A stretch of DNA of 64,000 bases, taken from NCBI GenBank assembly GCA_026260175.1, contig JAKCWW010000016.1, forward strand, positions 131,674-195,673. The letters are read 5' to 3'. Positions within the stretch are counted from its first letter, which is position 1; every line of letters starts with the position of its first letter. Positions 53,044 through 62,330 of the stretch are shown here, piece after piece. The notes under the pieces are model-generated. The model made no database searches. It worked only from the letters and a program-made list of their open reading frames with translations, and was not told where the DNA came from. Source of the DNA: Reticulitermes lucifugus. Its lineage: Eukaryota; Arthropoda; Insecta; Blattodea; Rhinotermitidae. Position numbers and translations under genes: made by a program.

Positions 53044-54038
53044 GTTGACAAGATATAAACAAACCATAAATCTCGACATTAAAAAGAAGTCCTCAGTCCC
53101 AGTCCCTCGTCTGTTTAACTGGTAGTAGCGATGTTATACTGTTGCCTCGACAATAATGCGCTCTCGTCTTTCAGCGACAAAACATTTTAACAGACACTTG
53201 CACCGGGAATTAACACATATGTAGACCCACATCCGTCAGCGTTTAGTAGTAAAAATGATTTATACGTCTTCGTAATGCGGACTGTAGAAACGATAGCAGA
53301 GTGAAAACAATTTGTACAGCATTCACAAGCTTTACTCGTTTCTTATAGTTTTAACAGAAGGAACAGTAATTTATAAATAGAGTTATATTTGATTACATTT
53401 TAATCGACGAATCAATTCAGAAAACAATTAAACTGATGTTAATGTTCTAACCCATTATATATGTAACAGATTTTATTTAAACGTGGCAATTTAATTAAGC
53501 CTATTTATTACGATGACGTATTTGTATTGATGAGAAGTGTCAATTAATATTCCGATAATTCTGTTCTCTTAATGTTACCAGGATAGTTACCCACTGAGAA
53601 AAAATATGCTAGGCCTGTGGCTTATCATTAAATGGTTGCATCCAGTGCTGTGGTCTAAAATATAACTTACGTCGATGTGGCCATAATGAAAATAACTGTG
53701 CATTGACGAATATATTGAAAGACAATACGTAAAATGTCCATTTTTAAGATCTAACATAGTATCTTATAAAAGCATTACGGACGCAAAGGAATAGATTCAG
53801 AGAGCTAGTTTTCACAGAACTAACGGACTGCTTCTAGCTTTTCAATTGATCCAGGCGAGATGCACAGAGCAGTAAGGAGAAAAAGGTAAAGGAAGCACTT
53901 TCCACTGTTATTTGAATATGCTAAATCAGTTGTGTGATAGTCGTCATTACTATTTCTGAATACATTTATTGGTGATTTTAAATTTATAAACTTTCCAGTT
54001 CCATGAACGACGAATTTATTGACAGTAGGATATTAGTC
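53044..54038. other. No gene or repeat recognised
   Basis: AT-rich with no supported feature. Confidence 0.45.
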
Positions 54039-54265
54039 GCCGATCCCAGTGGCCGCGGCGTGGGTCTGCAACCTCTCGCTTGCTAGGATTGTAGATTCGA
54101 ATCCCGCCGGGGGCATGGATGTCTGTCTCTTGTGAGTGTTGTGTGTTGTCAGGTATAGGTCTCTGCGTAGGGCTGATCACTCGTCCAGAGGATTCCTACC
54201 AAGTGTTTGTGTTTGAGTGTGATCGTGAATGAGGAGGCCCTAGCTTACTAGGGGCTGATATGAGT
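54039..54265 (+). mobile_element. SINE A, complete through the middle
   Basis: GCCGATCCCAGTGGCCGCGG (with the GTGGTCTAAGG part of the A-box shortened), AGATTCGAATCCCGCCGG (B box), GGCATGGATGTCTGTCTCTT, GTGAGTGTTGTGTGTTGTCA, GGTATAGGTCTCTGCGTAGG, CTCGTCCAGAGGATTCCTAC and a GATCGTGAATGAGGAGGCCC end with ACTAGGGGCTG. It is the only forward copy here without an assembly gap in the middle. Confidence 0.8.
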
Positions 54266-54308
54266 CAGCTTCTTGAAGAGCACTACACTTAGGCTATGTC
54301 CCATGGAA

Positions 54309-54400
54309 ATTTTGTTGTTGTTGCTGCTGCTATTGCTGCTACTGCTGCTGCTCTTGTTGTTGTCGCGTCGTGGTTATTATTATTATTATTATTATTATGT
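54309..54400 (+). repeat. TTG/CTG/TTA trinucleotide microsatellite
   Basis: Compound tract of TTG, CTG, then TTA triplets. It gives rise to poly-amino-acid frames on both strands that I do not call genes. Confidence 0.9.
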
Positions 54401-54983
54401 AAGTGAGAGAGGTTCTTAAAATGTTCCTTAACATAAGTGGAAGATTTAGGCTGAAGTGGCGGTGGGAGGGAAAGCTGCTCGATGACGCCACTCTGCCGCC
54501 CTCGACGTGGTAATCGTCTGAAATTAAGGTTTCCTCAACCTGCAAAGCGACTATCACGCTGGAGTTGTGGTGGCTTTGTTAGTGTAATATGTTGTCGTAA
54601 TTGCTTGTGGCTGTCGAGAACTGATCGATTCCTGTACGCTTAATAACGTGGACGTAGATGCCTGCAGTTCATTTACCGCACCAGATTGCTGACAGTGCTT
54701 AGGTTTGCTGTTAAGAAAACATGAGGACCGGTGCACTGATCTTCTGTGAGCTAACAGAAGGACAGCATTTTCATTCTTACAGAATTCAGGTTGTTTGTTT
54801 CTAGTCTGTGATTTAATCTTACATCTAGACGGTGGTGATAATGACTGGGGACAGTAACTTATTATTTTTAGAGCTACGATAAAATTCGCTATGTATTGGA
54901 CCAGCCCCTTCAAGGGGACTTTACAAAAGATAGCAGTTCGAACTCGATTTTTGTAGTGGAATATAACAATACTTCTGGACTTC
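54401..54983. other. No gene I can support
   Basis: A 119-codon minus-strand frame (54554-54913) is serine/threonine/glutamine rich with no domain. Probably chance. Confidence 0.4.
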
Positions 54984-55238
54984 TTTTTATATGGCGCGAC
55001 AGCCCCTAGTGGGCCAGGGCGTCCTCATTTCCGAGGCTTCACGATCACACTTAGACACACCACATTCGGTAGAACTACTCTGGACGGGTGATCAGCCCGA
55101 CGCAGAGACCTCTATCTGACAACAAACAGCACTCAGACCAGACAGACATCCATGCCCCCAGCAGGCTTCGAACCCAAAATCCCAGCAAGCGAACGGCCAC
55201 AGACCCAAACCTTAAACAGCGCGTCCACTGGGATCGGC
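54984..55238 (-). mobile_element. SINE A, complete
   Basis: Reverse complement of SINE A end to end: TTTTTAT (A-tail on the minus strand), GACAGCCCCTAGTGGGCCAG, TTTCCGAGGCTTCACGATCA, TGATCAGCCCGACGCAGAGA, AGACATCCATGCCCCCAGCA, CTTCGAACCCAAAATCCCAG (B box) and CGTCCACTGGGATCGGC. About 250 bp, which I take as the normal length of the family. Confidence 0.85.
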
Positions 55239-55418
55239 TGGTTCTGGACATTAGAAAATTAAAATCTTGTAGACTGAGTTAAAAGTACTTCTGTTTTCAT
55301 CAAATATTCTGTTTATACGATCAACATTATTAGCAATTTCTAAAGACGCATAGGCCTATTAACATATAAAGTGACATAAAATAAAACATTATAATACAAG
55401 AAATGGTTCTTAAAAGAG
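55239..55418. other. No feature seen
   Basis: AT-rich spacer. Confidence 0.5.
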
Positions 55419-55462
55419 AAGGCCGATGATGGCTTGTAATAAGTCGAAACTCGTCGCCTAAT
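55419..55462 (+). ncRNA. Hammerhead-ribozyme-like motif with GUC triplet
   Basis: AGGC, CGATGA, UGGCUU, GUAAU, AAGUC, GAAAC, UC, GU, C, GCCU. Stem I AGGC/GCCU is perfect, stem II GGCUU/AAGUC pairs over five positions, stem III is AC/GU and the cleavage triplet is GUC. The only core lesion is loss (or U-to-C change) of the U in CUGAUGA, which should abolish activity. It is otherwise among the most complete copies. Confidence 0.6.
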
Positions 55463-55959
55463 CGATTTATATATGGTGTTGTTTATGACCGTATATTGGA
55501 AAATATATATATTTGAACAATATTTAAATAAATTCAACATTTAATGTTAGCATAATAGACAACATTATTAACCCAGAGAACTGGAATATTAAATTTGAAA
55601 TGAATTTGCAATAATACGTAACGTACTTCGCTCATTTGCCTGAGTGTGTTTTCTTTGTAAAATATAAATAGAGCTCTTCATGTAGCGTGCAAAAATTAAC
55701 AAATTAATAAAACGTATACCTGCCAGGTTTCCATGCGTGGCACATAAATAATTGTTCTTTTGGATTAACTTCATAAGACTTCCAACACAAACGTCCGTCG
55801 CTTGCAATTTCGAAGTCTGTCGAGAATAATTTACCTATCAAACTAAAGTCTTAATCTGTTCAGTGGTCTTGGAAAACACTGTATCTAATTTAAAATCTAA
55901 GGGAAGGTAACAACCAGAGCTAGGAAGACCTCATTATTTCTGTGGTTGTGCTCTTCGTG
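55463..55959. other. No feature seen
   Basis: No supported gene or repeat. Confidence 0.45.
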
Positions 55960-56092
55960 GCCTCTGCGACGGGCCGATCACTCTTCCAGAGGAGTCCTGC
56001 CGAATGTAATGTGTCTACCTGAGTGTGATATCAAAACCTCAACGTTGAAGAGGCCTATGCCCACTAGGGCTGTCGACCAATGAAAAAAAAAA
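55960..56092 (+). mobile_element. SINE A 3' half
   Basis: CTCTGCGACGGGCCGATCAC, TTCCAGAGGAGTCCTGCCGA, GAGTGTGATATCAAAACCTC, GAGGCCTATGCCCACTAGGG, CTGTCGACC and a poly-A tail. The tRNA head is absent (5' truncation). Confidence 0.75.
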
Positions 56093-57473
56093 TGCCTTTC
56101 ATATGCAGACACGTTCCCGTGGCCTCAAACACAAAGCGCGCGCGCGCACACACCCATGTAAGAATGGAAGGGACTCTGTGTTAAGCAAGTACCGCAAATG
56201 TGGCATGGTAAGTATTAAACCAGACCTTCAGGATATGTCATAAGTAGAACACATTTTCTAATCTAGTTTTTCTTATATTCTAAGCATTGCGATTCGCCTT
56301 CAAGCAAGATGGACTCCAACCTAATACTATAAGTTATTAATCTCATTCTCATGTATTTTAATGCGCAGTTATGCATTTTAACACAGGTCTTTACAATCTA
56401 TGTATGGATGTTATAAAAATAAATTATAATTTCTAGTAAATAACCGACCAGATCTGATAGCTATTCCTTGTTTTCCCTCCACTAAACCCGTGTTTAAACA
56501 TCGATCAACCGCATAACGCCAATTTTCTTTGTGTTTTAAAAGGCAGTATAGGAGGAAAAAAGACGCAGTAGTCAGTGGGAGCAGTGCAGATAAAAATGGA
56601 ACATGTCCATTTGTGAATATGATGTGGTACTTATTGACTTCAATACTTATTGGCCTACTGGCCTATGCTTGTCGTGGGAATGATCACCATTTTCGTTACA
56701 GCCCACAGCCCCTCTGCATACACTTTTTTTTATTTTTACATTTATTTTCCATTATTTTCCTATTTATGCCTTACTTTGTTTAAATACGCCTCAATTTTAT
56801 AACTTACTGCTTTTAAGTAATAATTTCTCATTCGTATCTGGCCATTTTTGCATCAGCATTCCATTTTCTACTTTTCTGCCACTTGTGCAACTTGACACAT
56901 TAACAAAAACACGTTTTACTGTCATGAACCCACGGCCTTCAGGCACTGCACCTTGCGTGCTATGTACCCGACTCTGTTACAAAGTGCCCAAGTCTGAGTA
57001 CTTAGGGACTTGATGGGGTGTGAAGCATTAGTAGTTAACTTTTTTCCAAGCACAAGAAAACAGTTTCACTACAAGTGCTGCCTTCATCTGCTGCTAGGCC
57101 TATGTATGAAATCGCCTATTTTCGTGCCTTCAGCTTACGAGTAGCCATCGGGATACAAACAGCGTTGTTGCCTGCATTTATGCTTTGATAAACTCTACCA
57201 TTCCAACTCCTAATCGTAAGAACTAGTCGTTGCTGTAGGGAAATGTGACGTAGCGCCCACACAACTCTGGCTGACCACCAGTTTTACATAAAACACCCAA
57301 ATTTGAGTGCTGTTTTAGTGATCTGTAATATAACACAAAAGTAAAGTGTATGAACAAATTGGAGTGCTACGGATATCGGAACTCAAGAGCAATGTACACC
57401 ACGCACATGATATACCCCGTTATATACACATGTATTGATATATGTGATTATATAGTATACCATATGTGTTTGC
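56093..57473. other. No gene; short GC/CA run
   Basis: GCGCGCGCGCACACAC at about 56137-56152. Open frames are short and unassigned. Confidence 0.4.
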
Positions 57474-57781
57474 GCCGATCCCAGTGGCCGTGCGGTCTAA
57501 GGCATGGATCTGCGGCCGCTCGCTTACTAGGATTGTGGGTTCGAAACTCACCGGGGGCATGGATGTCTGTCTGTTGTGAGTGTTGTGTGTTGTCAGGTAG
57601 AGGTCTCTGNNNNNNNNNNNNNNNNNNNNNNNNNNNNNNNNNNNNNNNNNNNNNNNNNNGGTCCCTCGTCCAGAGGAGTCCTACCGAGTGTGGTGTGTCT
57701 CAAATGTGTGTGATCATGAAGCTTCAAACAATGAGGCGGCCTAAGCCCCCAAGGGGCTGTCGAGCCATTGAGGGAAAAAAT
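57474..57781 (+). mobile_element. SINE A interrupted by an assembly gap
   Basis: GCCGATCCCAGTGGCCGTGC, GGTCTAAGGCATGGATCTGC, GGGTTCGAAACTCACCGG (B box), GGCATGGATGTCTGTCTGTT, GTGAGTGTTGTGTGTTGTCA, AGGTCTCTG, 50 N, CCTCGTCCAGAGGAGTCCTA, GTGATCATGAAGCTTCAAAC, AATGAGGCGGCCTAAGCCCC and GGGGCTGTCGAGCCATTG, A-rich end. By comparison with 54039-54265 and 54984-55238 only about 10-15 bases of SINE should be missing, fewer than the 50 N shown. Confidence 0.85.
57610..57659. other. Assembly gap (50 N) inside SINE A
   Basis: Exactly 50 N, a conventional placeholder length. Confidence 0.95.
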
Positions 57782-58054
57782 ACATGTTTGCAGCGACGAT
57801 GTAAGCCGTGGTTCGTGTTTTTAACCAGTTTTTACCTTTTAGGATTTTCATACCTTTTAGACTTGGAACTAAGGAGAGATCAAACGTGACATTACTCAAT
57901 GCAAAACATTTTAAAGACAGGAATAAAAATGAGAACAGCCAATCATATGTGAATACACATATTGTTATATTTATTTACACATAAAGTACTAGCTGTTTTA
58001 ATTAAACTTGCCAGTGTAAGCTTTGGTACTTGGTATCTATATTTTATAAAGAAA
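57782..58054. other. No feature seen
   Basis: AT-rich spacer. Confidence 0.5.
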
Positions 58055-58100
58055 TTTTCCTGAAGATGACCTTAAAAATACCGACATGGGTTGAAGAGGA
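58055..58100 (+). ncRNA. Hammerhead-like motif, 3' box damaged
   Basis: TTTTCCTGAAGATGACCTTA, AAAATACCGACATGGG. The CUGAAGA core is intact; the second box reads CGACAUG where relatives have CGAAACAUG (two bases lost). Stem II is therefore partly lost. Assigned by order and similarity to 25699-25755. Confidence 0.45.
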
Positions 58101-58989
58101 AATAAACAGTTGTTGATTTCCAATTTACGTGTGTGTTGTTGGTCTTCTGTGATTTATTACATAAGATATTTTAAAAGTTCTTCAAAGGATTGCTAATTTC
58201 ATTGTACAGTGTTTGCAGAACTGTCCACTCTAAAAAAAAATTATAAACATGTTCATAGGAGTGAAAAGTGATTACTGGCATTGCTAGAGCGCTATTTTCT
58301 ACTCTAATTAATAGTCAAACCAAAATAAAACCTGGACCAAAACACTCTTTATAATAGCATCAAAATGTTTGAAGATTTCAAGTACAAATCTATTAGACCC
58401 TATATACGAAGCGTATTACAAATTAGAGTTTGTCACTAGTTCTTACGCTAGTTTAAAAAATATTTAAAAATTCGCAAGTCTTGGTATCCTTAGAATAATC
58501 AGGCAAATCTGCATGCCTGTTTTTCTTGGCTCGTTACATGAATATTGGATAGGGCTATCACATGCATAAAGTTGAAGTTTATAGTCTTACGAGTTTATCC
58601 GTCTTAATATGAATCATAAGTATGTGTTAATGCCTCTGTATAAATCACTGTCGTCTAGATGATGCAGTGTAGTGTTGATTTTTTGTCGGGTTAACAGAGC
58701 AGATCTTCCTTGTTTGCAGGTTCGTGCATCGCGGTATGGCTTATTCGCGGAAGAATTATTGTGATAACCCTCTTGTATTGCATTGTAGGTCCCTCGATCC
58801 TTCGCGGTCGTGCTTGCGTATAGATGCATAGAGTAACGGAAGTAGGCGGTATCTGCCCGCTTTTTTCACTTAGTACCCACATATACATCGTGCGAAACGT
58901 AAAGTGCTTTGCACTTTTCACAAATTTTAGAATTAATTGTTGCTCTTTAGCTTTAATTAGTCTGAGAAGGGTGATGTTTGTGCTGATAA
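58101..58989. other. No feature seen
   Basis: Antiparallel short frames at 58614-59042 show no family resemblance. Confidence 0.4.
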
Positions 58990-59785
58990 AGCGAACGAGG
59001 ATGAAATTAAAATTCAGTAATGTCTCTGTTAGAGCAAGTTGAGGTGTGGGATAAGTTGGACGGAGGAATGAGCATTTCTGAGGCCGGACACTACTGAAGT
59101 GTAATGGAACCGACGATTCGTTTCGTCAAGAAAAATGAAGACAAGGCCAGACAAAGCGTTAAGTCCAATGCTCCACTGAGTGCGAAAATTTCGTGTGTAA
59201 GTCGTCGTGACGGAAAGGGCCTTGCATGTATGGCTGGAAGATGAGCCACAGAGATAGTTGAGAAGGCCGTGCCAGCAGACGCATGTCTGAAAACTGTACC
59301 TGACGTAGGCCTACAAGAATATACTTTTCAAGGTCCTCCTTGTCATTGTGCCTTCCGCAGTATGTTGGTGTCTCCTGTCCGAATATCCGAGTTGAGTAGC
59401 TGTCCAGCACTGCAACACATCACTCCTGCAGCCATTCAACCAGGAAGTTGTCACAGTATTCAAGAACTATTACACTTTCCGTACCTTCCGCAGCATCTTG
59501 AATGCCAGGGAGAAATGATTTAGTGTCAACGTATGCTGGAAGTCATGAGGCTTTTTTGAAAGTTCAGCAACTACATTGGTGTCGTTGACGAGCTAAGTTT
59601 CTCGTAAATGAATGGCTGCTGGAAAAAGGTCTCACCTGAAACAGTTAAGGACTTCTAGGAATTCCATAACCAGAAGGACGCAATACGGATAATCCTCGTG
59701 TTAGTCCGCAAAGTTCCGGGAGAAGGATTGCCAGGTGTGGACGAAGCTGCTCTCCGGGAAGTTATTTTAGTCCCATGCTTCTGAT
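58990..59785 (+). pseudogene. Tigger/pogo-type DNA transposase relic
   Basis: This is a dead copy of a Tigger-like (pogo, Tc1/mariner superfamily) transposase. The N-terminal DNA-binding part survives: EVWDKLDGGMSISEAGHY, a stop, then PTIRFVKKNEDKARQSVKSN and APLSAKISCVSR (about 59040-59205). This follows the E-LDKLD-G-S---GR-Y---STVR-IKKNE pattern of the family's helix-turn-helix. After a frameshift the second CENP-B-like helix region reads TERALHVWLEDEPQR, stop (59209-59250). The C-terminal part survives near 59610-59783: GCWKKVSPETVKDF, stop, EFHNQKDAIRII, VRKVPGEGLPGVDEAALREV. In known relatives these parts flank a DDE catalytic core of roughly 200 residues. Only about 360 bp separates them here and I see no catalytic motif, so the core is deleted or unrecognisable. 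At least four stops or frameshifts are present. No terminal inverted repeats were identified. Confidence 0.75.
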
Positions 59786-60734
59786 TTAAGTCTACAGCTT
59801 TCGATCGCCTTGACAAGTTTCAGCCAGGAACACCGACTTTATTCCAACAAACACCAACACAAATTTGTTTTAATTTGTATTGATTACTAATTTACATATT
59901 AACCTGTTTCGTGTATCATTGGTACCTTTACCCCATAAGGTCTCAACTTCGCCCATTGATGAATTTTTCACGAACGTAACTCCGCAAACGACGGGGGTCT
60001 ACTCTACAAGTTCTAGTTCTAAGAAGTCTATATATATTAATGTAGGTGAATATTTAAAGCCCGTGACGAGGGCACTGCATATTTGTCAGTAATAATGCCT
60101 TTAAACCGCTTTTGCAAGAAGGGAATCCTCTCCTTCAATGTGGCTGTAGGTGGTAGAGTCAAAATATAACTATGGATAGGCTGTTCGTATCTCAGCTACA
60201 CTGTATATTATAATTTCATGGTCCCCGGTGACTCTTGATTGAGGCTGATTGGCTACAATTTGATGTAAGCTATTTTATAGCTTTATTCTTGTTCTTCTTC
60301 TTGAATTCTTTGTTTCTTTCTTGTTTTTAACTATTATAATATAATTCTCTTGCTTCAAGCAGGTACGCTTGGTTTTGGACTCTTGGACTGTGAGTATTTT
60401 TCTGTCTCAAAGTAACAATAGATGTAGTTAAAAGTTTCAAAATTTCTGTGACGTCAGAGAAAAGTATTTGCCCCAAGAAATGACATGCGAAGTCTGGTAT
60501 TGTGTACGGAACTTACGAGTTGCAAAACTGATCCTCTTATCTTCCTCACTTTCTTTCGAATAGGGAGCAGGCATCTCAATAAGCGGATAAGGGATAACAT
60601 ATTTCAATTTACTTCAAAACATATTTTCGCCCCCTCTTTCCTTGGGTGGCTGACTAACCGTTACGCCTAAACACTTTAAATCAAATGTCAAAAGTCACAC
60701 AAAAAGCCCTTTAAAATAATCAGTGGGTTTTAAG
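59786..60734. other. No gene or repeat recognised
   Basis: Open frames at 59880-60092 and 60485-60670 are short and unassigned. Confidence 0.4.
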
Positions 60735-60794
60735 TAATACATTAACCAACTTATGCACTTAATAAAATACACTCAGAAGTATAAAACTCCTATA

Positions 60795-60846
60795 AAACTC
60801 CTACATGTTTCGGCACCGAGGTGCCACCATCGGGGAGTTATTCTGA
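60795..60846 (-). ncRNA. Hammerhead-ribozyme-like motif with perfect stems I and III
   Basis: Minus strand: AACUCC, CCGAUGG, U, GGCACC/GGUGCC (6-bp stem II, UC loop), GAAAC, AU, GU, A, GGAGUU. Stem I AACUCC/GGAGUU is a perfect 6 bp; stem III is AC/GU and the cleavage residue is A. The 5' core has two substitutions relative to CUGAUGA, so it should be inactive. The covariation-like completeness of the helices is strong support for the hammerhead interpretation. Confidence 0.7.
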
Positions 60847-60939
60847 CAAAGGAGTATAAGGCCAGCACGCTTGACTAGGTACTGTGTCGCGACACAATAC
60901 CTAGTTAAGCGTTCTGTTCTTATGCACCTTCGTCAGAAT

Positions 60940-60992
60940 AAATCCCTGATGATGGCACCTCGGTGCCGAAACGTTTAGGAGTTTTGTACTTC
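60940..60992 (+). ncRNA. Hammerhead-ribozyme-like motif with perfect core
   Basis: Plus strand: CUGAUGA (60946-60952), U, stem II GGCACC/GGUGCC, GAAAC (60968-60972). Core boxes match the textbook hammerhead exactly. Stem I AAAUCC/GGAGUU has one mismatch. Stem III is damaged (ACGUUU in place of ACAUGU), leaving only one pair. The partner copy at 60795-60846 retains the stems this one has lost. Confidence 0.7.
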
Positions 60993-61033
60993 TGAATGTA
61001 TTTTGTTAAGTGCACAAGTTGGTTAATGTATTA

Positions 61034-62089
61034 ATTATAAATATATGCACGATATGAATAACTTAAAAATCAGTGTACTTATTTACGGATTATGCGTTAC
61101 AACTGAAATCTTAATTGTTTACTCCAGACATCTTTTTTTTTTCGTTTGTTAAGCGTTACTGAGTTCATCTTCTCATCCCGTAGTGGAAATGTTTAGAAAT
61201 TTATTTATAAGTATTATGTACATTCAATATACTTATGAGTGTTAACTAGTTATATACGCCAGATGCCTTTGTGTTGATTCGTTCTCGATATTATGCCGAG
61301 ACCTATTCTGGGACTCATCATGCCCATATTCAATACATTCCGGGTGTTCTCTTTCGGAGGTGAAGCGGGCAAAGAGTGAAGTCAGTTAATTATCTTAGGG
61401 CTTAAAATTCTTCGAGCTATACGTGCACTTCCCCCTAAAAATTCATTGCGTGCCACTCACGCACAGGGACTAAATGTAGTCTCACATTTATTGTGAATTT
61501 TAAGTGTATGCCCGTATCCTCTTTGTCTGCTTATAGACTATGTTTCTTGTTTTTCTGGTGTTTTCAATATTTAAATATATGTTACCTCATCTACTGTAAT
61601 TGTAACAGTAATACTTGTTTGGTCACACATTCGCGAATGACATTACAACTTTCATAGGAAAGCGACCCTTCTCTTGTAAGAAAAAGTGGTACTATGGGTC
61701 CGCTACAAGTTTTAAACTTGTTGTTATTAACAGCTTAGCACGGCTTCTTTTCATGTCTGCTGGTGTAACAATAAAACTTATTTTAGGAAATCCGAACTAC
61801 AATCTCTGCTTCAATTAGACATGTAAGTAAGTAAAAGTCGACGTAAGAATGAAAGAAGGATTTCCGGGTATACTCTTCTATTTCGCAGACTTTCAACCCT
61901 ATAAATGTTGTACAACGACATTTTACAATCGATCAGTGGAATGAAATTTATCTTTTGGTTTAGTATATTGGGCTCTTGCGAAGATTATCATAGACAGTAA
62001 TATTAATGGCTACAATTTTAATTCTTTTAAGCTCCAAATATTTGTAATTATTATTATTCGTATTGTCACCATCATCATTCTCATCATTA
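61034..62089. other. No gene or repeat recognised
   Basis: AT-rich with no supported feature. Confidence 0.45.
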
Positions 62090-62330
62090 TTATCATCATT
62101 ACTGTTTTATGGATATGGGGCTTTTGTCCTAGTAATTTATTTATATTGTTGTCTTATTATTGTTATGTGTACTGTTATTGTTTTGTTTGTTTGTTGTACC
62201 GTTTTTCTTTTTTGTGTGTTTCTATCGATTTTGTGTTTACCTGTGTTCCTGTGCTGGATTTGTAACTGGCACGTGTTCTGTTGAGCCAGCATGCTAATAA
62301 ACACCCATTGAATTATTATTATTATTATTG
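62090..62330 (+). mobile_element. LINE-like 3' end with ATT repeat tail
   Basis: A T/G-rich untranslated region, then GGATTTGTAACTGGCACGTG, CATGCTAATAAACACCCATT, GAATT and (ATT)n. It is the second copy of the 3' end at 21560-21877. The AATAAA just before the tail is a polyadenylation-like signal. No coding part was seen upstream. Confidence 0.55.

Larger units (their letters stand above)
60735..61033. repeat. 299-bp palindrome carrying two head-to-head hammerhead-like motifs
   Basis: The left arm starts TAATACATTAACCAACTTAT and the right arm ends with its complement (AAGTTGGTTAATGTATTA). Pairing continues through TGCACTTAATAAAATACACT, a CAGAAGTA-AAAACTCC block, the two ribozyme-like motifs, TCTGACAAAGG/CCTTCGTCAGA and ACTAGGTA/TACCTAGT to a central GTGTCGCGACAC (60884-60895). 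The arms differ by scattered substitutions and by an 11-bp tandem duplication (TATAAAACTCC twice) in the left arm. There is no coding capacity. It probably arose by inversion-duplication of one retroelement end. Confidence 0.9.

Noticed and set aside
54309-54400. Poly-amino-acid coding region
   Set aside because: Trinucleotide microsatellite, no gene context.
57350-57889. Longest open frame (about 179 codons)
   Set aside because: It runs through a SINE A copy and 50 unresolved bases, so the frame is not real.
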